From positions 1 to 64,000 of the forward strand of contig NZ_DATEJY010000104.1 in NCBI RefSeq assembly GCF_035277725.1: a DNA stretch of 64,000 bases, given 5' to 3'. Below, in pieces: positions 60,974-64,000 of the stretch. The notes under the pieces are model-generated. The model worked only from the letters and a program-made list of their open reading frames with translations, was not told the DNA's origin and did no database searches. The stretch comes from Dyella_B sp035277725. Its GTDB lineage: Bacteria; Pseudomonadota; Gammaproteobacteria; Xanthomonadales; Rhodanobacteraceae. The translations under genes and the position numbers were made by a program. Within the stretch, counting starts at the first letter, position 1. Each line of letters opens with the position of its first letter.

Positions 60974-63900
60974 TCAAGTGTGCGTGGCAGACATCGAAGA
61001 GCGCACTGCGGGCGTCGAATCTTCATGCTGCATGGGTACAGAACGAACGACATGGAAGCTGCGCCGCTCGCGTTCGAACTGCTCACTCAGCGAGGGCTTT
61101 GTGGCAATAGTTGGTACATGCTGCGTACCGCGATGAAGCTTGGCGTGAGACGTGTGGCCATTGCCGAAATCGAGCACGATTTCGCGATACGACTGATGTC
61201 CTTCTTGGTCACGCATGGCCACGAGCAGGCGCAATTCGCGTGGCCCGTGTCCGCGTGCTGGCGCATGGCCTTGCAACTGGCCGGTGGCCGCGTCGTAGTG
61301 CGCCCAACTTGGCAGCGCGCGACCATTGGCCTGTGTCACGGCAACGATTCTCGCGTTTTCGCTCACCCATGGGGTAAGCGCCAGCGCGAACCTGGCTCCC
61401 GGCGCAGCAGCTTGATGTTCGGTAACAACCGGCACGTTGAATGGCGCGACGATTGACTTGGGCAACGCCATTGGCTGCCCCTTGACCTGCGTCTCGCCCA
61501 GCACGTCAGGACGGCTGTTTTGTTGCGCGCTTGGGGCGGTGAAAGTTGCCGTATGGAAAAGCAGCGTGGGTTGACCTGGTACGAGTTCTGGTGCGAGTGC
61601 ATCCAGCACGACGGGTTCGCTCGCCAAAACATCCACCGTCTCTGCTGTCGTCGGTGCAACGGGTAGCACAGGAGGCTCAGCCGGCACAGAGGTCACGCCC
61701 TTGAAGCCCGCGTTGACAGTGATTGCGCGCGTCGCGGCAGCACTATCTACCGTGCCGTCGTTTACCACAAAGGCGATGGTCCGGTTGCCAGCAGCAGCCG
61801 TGAGCGACGTATCCGTATACGCTACCGAGGCCAGCGCAGCTTGCCATTGCGCCAGCGTGGCCGTATCGCCAGCAGACGTGAGCGTCAATATACCCGTCGA
61901 CACATCGTATGAGCCGATGATGTTGCCCGTGGACGTGCTGTTGTTGACGAACAACAAGCGGTCCTCACCGCGGTGGAAACCGGAGACGATGGATACGGTG
62001 GCGCTTGCAAGCGTGGTGTTGTCACGGTCGGAGACGGTAATGCCAGGATCAATCAACACCGGCGCGGTATGCCCGATGCCGCCGAAGACCGCGATGCCGC
62101 TGGAAGTCGTGACGACAGGTGTCTGGTCGACGTCGGTGACCGTCACCGAGCGCATCGCTGCCAGGCTGGTCTTGACGCCATCGTTGATGGTGAAGCTGAT
62201 CGTGCGCGTGGCGTTGTTCGGCGTGATGGCGGTATCGGTATAGGTGATCGACTTCAGCGCTGCCTGCCATTGCGCCAATGTCGCCGTAGCACCCGAGGAT
62301 GTAAGCGTGAGCACGCCGCTCGCCGCATCGTACGACGCGGTGACGTTGCCCATCGTGGCGCCGTCGTTAGCGAATGCGAGTACGTCTTCACCGGCGTGGA
62401 AGTTGCCGGTAATAGCCACCGTAGCTGAAGCCAGCGTGGTGTTGTCCCGGTCCGACAGCGTGATGCCGGTATCGATCTGCATGGGTGTCGATACGGTGTT
62501 GTCGCCAGCGGTGAATGAGGCGCTTCCGCCCGACGTCGTAATGATGGGTGTTTGATCGGTCTCGGTAACCGTGACCGACCGTATCGCCGCGGCACTGCTC
62601 TTCACACCATCATTGACAGCAAAGCTGATCGTCCGCGTGGCGTTGTTCGGCGTGATGGCGGTATCGGTATAGGTGATCGAATCCAGCGCCGACTGCCACT
62701 GCGACAGTGTCGCCGTAGCACCGGAGGAAGTAAGCGTGAGTACCCCGGTCGCCGCGTCGTACGACGCGCTGATGTTGCCCATCGTCGCGCCGTCGTTGGT
62801 AAATGCGAGTACGTCCTCGCCGCTGTGGAAATTGCCGGTAATGGCCACGGTGGCCGACGCCAGCGTGGTGTTGTCGCGGTCCGACAGCGTGATGCCGGTA
62901 TCGATCAACACTGGTGTCGAGACCGTGTTATCTCCGGCTACAAACGAAACGCTTCCAACCGAAGTCGTGATGATGGGCGTCTGGTCCGTATCGGTGACAG
63001 TGACCGCGCGCGTCGACGCGGCACTGTTCTCCACACCATCGTTGACAGTAAAACTGATCGTGCGCGCAGCATTGTTCGGCGTGATGGCCGTATCGGTATA
63101 GGTAATCGAAGCCAGCGCTGCTTGCCACTGCGCGGCCGTTGCCGTCGCGCCGGACGAGGTAAGCGTGAGCACGCCAGTCGCCGGATCGTACGACGCGGTG
63201 ATGTTGCCCATCGTCGCGCTGTCATTGGTGAACGCCAGCACGTCTTCGCCGCTGTGGAAATTGCCGGTGATGGCCACGGTGGCCGACGCCAGCGTGGTGT
63301 TGTCGCGATCGGACACGGTGATGCCGCCATCGATCACCACGGGTGTCGACACGGTATTGTCACCCGCCACAAAAGCCGCCGAGCCACCCGAAGTCGTTAC
63401 GATCGGCGTCTGGTCCGTATCGGCCACTGTTACCGTGCGCGTGGCTGTATTGCTCGTTACAGCGCCTGCATCTACCACGGCGAAGCTGATCGTGCGCGTC
63501 GCCGTATTCGGCGTGATGGCGGTATCCGTGTAGGTGACCGAGTCGAGTGCGGTTTGCCATTGCGTGAGCGTGGCTGTGGCACCCGCTGAGGTCAGTGTCA
63601 GCACGCCCGTGGCTGCATCGTACGAAGCGCTGATGTTGCCCATCGTCGTGCCGTCATTGATGAACGCCAGCACGTCCTCACCGGCGTGGAAGTTGCCCGT
63701 AACCGATACGGTGGCGGTGGCCAGCGTCGATGCCCCACCGTCCGTGATGGTTAGGCCCGAATCGATTGCCACCGGCGTCGAGGTCGTGTTGTCGCCGGCC
63801 GCGAATGAGGCGGAACCGGCATCTGTCGTAATGACCGGTGGAGCGAGCACATCCACTGTATCGGTGGCCGCGGCGCTCGTCTTGATGCCGTCATTGGTCG

Positions 63901-64000
63901 TGAAGGCGATCGTCCTGTCGCCAGGCGTCGCCGTCGTGCTCGCTGAGAACGTTACGGCGGAAAGTGCATTAGCCCACTGCACATCAGAGGCCGAGGCACC
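60974..64000 (-). CDS. Giant repeat adhesin-like protein, 3' part
   Basis: The last 1,008 residues of a protein whose start lies beyond the right edge. They contain one partial and five complete copies of a 143-residue beta-rich repeat with GITVSDRDNTTLASATVAIT, GEDVLAFTND, YDAATGVLTLTSSGATAT and ITPNNATRTISFAVNDG. Repeats of this kind occur in DUF4347/cadherin-like surface proteins. Next come a Pro/Ala linker and a putative-Ig block (LPSWAHYDAATGQLQGHAP). The tail is basic and Ser-rich (SEQFERERRSFHVVRS..). No RTX nonapeptides are visible. It is the first visible gene of the operon with TolC, adaptors and the M50 fusion, so it is the presumed exported substrate. Confidence 0.85.
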   Translation of the reverse strand, partial: GASASDVQWANALSAVTFSASTTATPGDRTIAFTTNDGIKTSAAATDTVDVLAPPVITTDAGSASFAAGDNTTSTPVAIDSGLTITDGGASTLATATVSVTGNFHAGEDVLAFINDGTTMGNISASYDAATGVLTLTSAGATATLTQWQTALDSVTYTDTAITPNTATRTISFAVVDAGAVTSNTATRTVTVADTDQTPIVTTSGGSAAFVAGDNTVSTPVVIDGGITVSDRDNTTLASATVAITGNFHSGEDVLAFTNDSATMGNITASYDPATGVLTLTSSGATATAAQWQAALASITYTDTAITPNNAARTISFTVNDGVENSAASTRAVTVTDTDQTPIITTSVGSVSFVAGDNTVSTPVLIDTGITLSDRDNTTLASATVAITGNFHSGEDVLAFTNDGATMGNISASYDAATGVLTLTSSGATATLSQWQSALDSITYTDTAITPNNATRTISFAVNDGVKSSAAAIRSVTVTETDQTPIITTSGGSASFTAGDNTVSTPMQIDTGITLSDRDNTTLASATVAITGNFHAGEDVLAFANDGATMGNVTASYDAASGVLTLTSSGATATLAQWQAALKSITYTDTAITPNNATRTISFTINDGVKTSLAAMRSVTVTDVDQTPVVTTSSGIAVFGGIGHTAPVLIDPGITVSDRDNTTLASATVSIVSGFHRGEDRLLFVNNSTSTGNIIGSYDVSTGILTLTSAGDTATLAQWQAALASVAYTDTSLTAAAGNRTIAFVVNDGTVDSAAATRAITVNAGFKGVTSVPAEPPVLPVAPTTAETVDVLASEPVVLDALAPELVPGQPTLLFHTATFTAPSAQQNSRPDVLGETQVKGQPMALPKSIVAPFNVPVVTEHQAAAPGARFALALTPWVSENARIVAVTQANGRALPSWAHYDAATGQLQGHAPARGHGPRELRLLVAMRDQEGHQSYREIVLDFGNGHTSHAKLHRGTQHVPTIATKPSLSEQFERERRSFHVVRSVPMQHEDSTPAVRSSMSATHT
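61694..63838 (-). repeat. Tandem 429-bp coding repeats (five copies)
   Basis: The landmark stretch before TDQTP recurs at 62122, 62551, 62980 and 63409, exactly 429 bp apart (143 codons), with a first copy starting near 63838. Copies 2 to 4 (62123-63409) are the most alike at DNA level. The last one (61694-62122) is more diverged, as is usual for the edge of a repeat array. Confidence 0.92.

Noticed and set aside
61694..63838. 429-bp repeats as a satellite or CRISPR-like array
   Set aside because: They are in frame throughout and encode a 143-residue protein domain.

Overview
The window is GC-rich chromosomal DNA of a gammaproteobacterium, most likely Xanthomonadales and probably Rhodanobacteraceae (Dyella/Luteibacter/Rhodanobacter-like). 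This rests on overall protein character: many TonB-dependent receptors and RND pumps, a complete Entner-Doudoroff operon, a Xanthomonas-style T4SS gene pair with effector-like genes, and several families of short palindromic repeats between genes. No rRNA, tRNA or CRISPR array was seen.

Layout. 0-5.4 kb: a TonB-dependent receptor with a small downstream gene, then an OmpR-type two-component pair. 5.5-5.8 kb: a HipA-like kinase remnant. 5.8-13 kb: an RND tripartite efflux operon (pump, adaptor, outer membrane lipoprotein) divergent from a LysR regulator with a clear T-N11-A box. 13.1-13.7 kb: a PagL-type lipid A deacylase with a terminator. 13.7-18.8 kb: an EmrAB-type efflux operon with its own outer membrane factor and a MarR repressor with a palindromic operator. 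18.8-24.8 kb: a small gene, an AraC regulator and the large helicase Lhr, which carries a palindromic repeat inserted in frame. 24.8-25.7 kb: decayed ParDE-like toxin-antitoxin and GIY-YIG remnants. 25.7-30.9 kb: small enzymes (UPF0158, VOC, NTF2-like, DHFR-like), an S10 peptidase, and an FtrA-like regulator divergent from a rhodanese. 30.9-36.9 kb: zwf-pgl-edd-eda, divergent from a GntR/UTRA regulator, with palindromic repeats in the operon gaps. 36.9-40.5 kb: an exported protein of unknown function divergent from a cobalamin riboswitch and btuB. 40.5-47.7 kb: a nested repeat/MITE and two related RND pumps without an adaptor. 47.8-53.6 kb: a T4SS-like accessory cassette (VirB5, VirB6, DUF4189 protein, lipoprotein, DUF2235 lipase-like protein, coiled-coil membrane protein). 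53.8-55.15 kb: a graveyard of RND, sulfotransferase and ShlB/FhaC fragments. 55.2-64 kb: an export operon whose first visible gene is a giant 143-residue-repeat protein, followed by a TolC-like protein, two adaptors and an M50 protease-HlyD fusion.

The most unusual block is the last one. It looks like a type I-like export locus for a giant repeat protein, but the visible part has no ABC ATPase. Its inner-membrane partner seems to be a PqqD-like/M50/HlyD fusion with HEFGH zinc ligands. The second is the T4SS-linked lipase/lipoprotein cassette, which resembles effector-immunity pairs in Xanthomonas. At the genome-architecture level, at least four palindromic repeat families are present. One copy sits in frame inside lhr, one is interrupted by a MITE-like element flanked by a 12-bp duplication, and two lend their terminal TAG to upstream genes as the stop codon.
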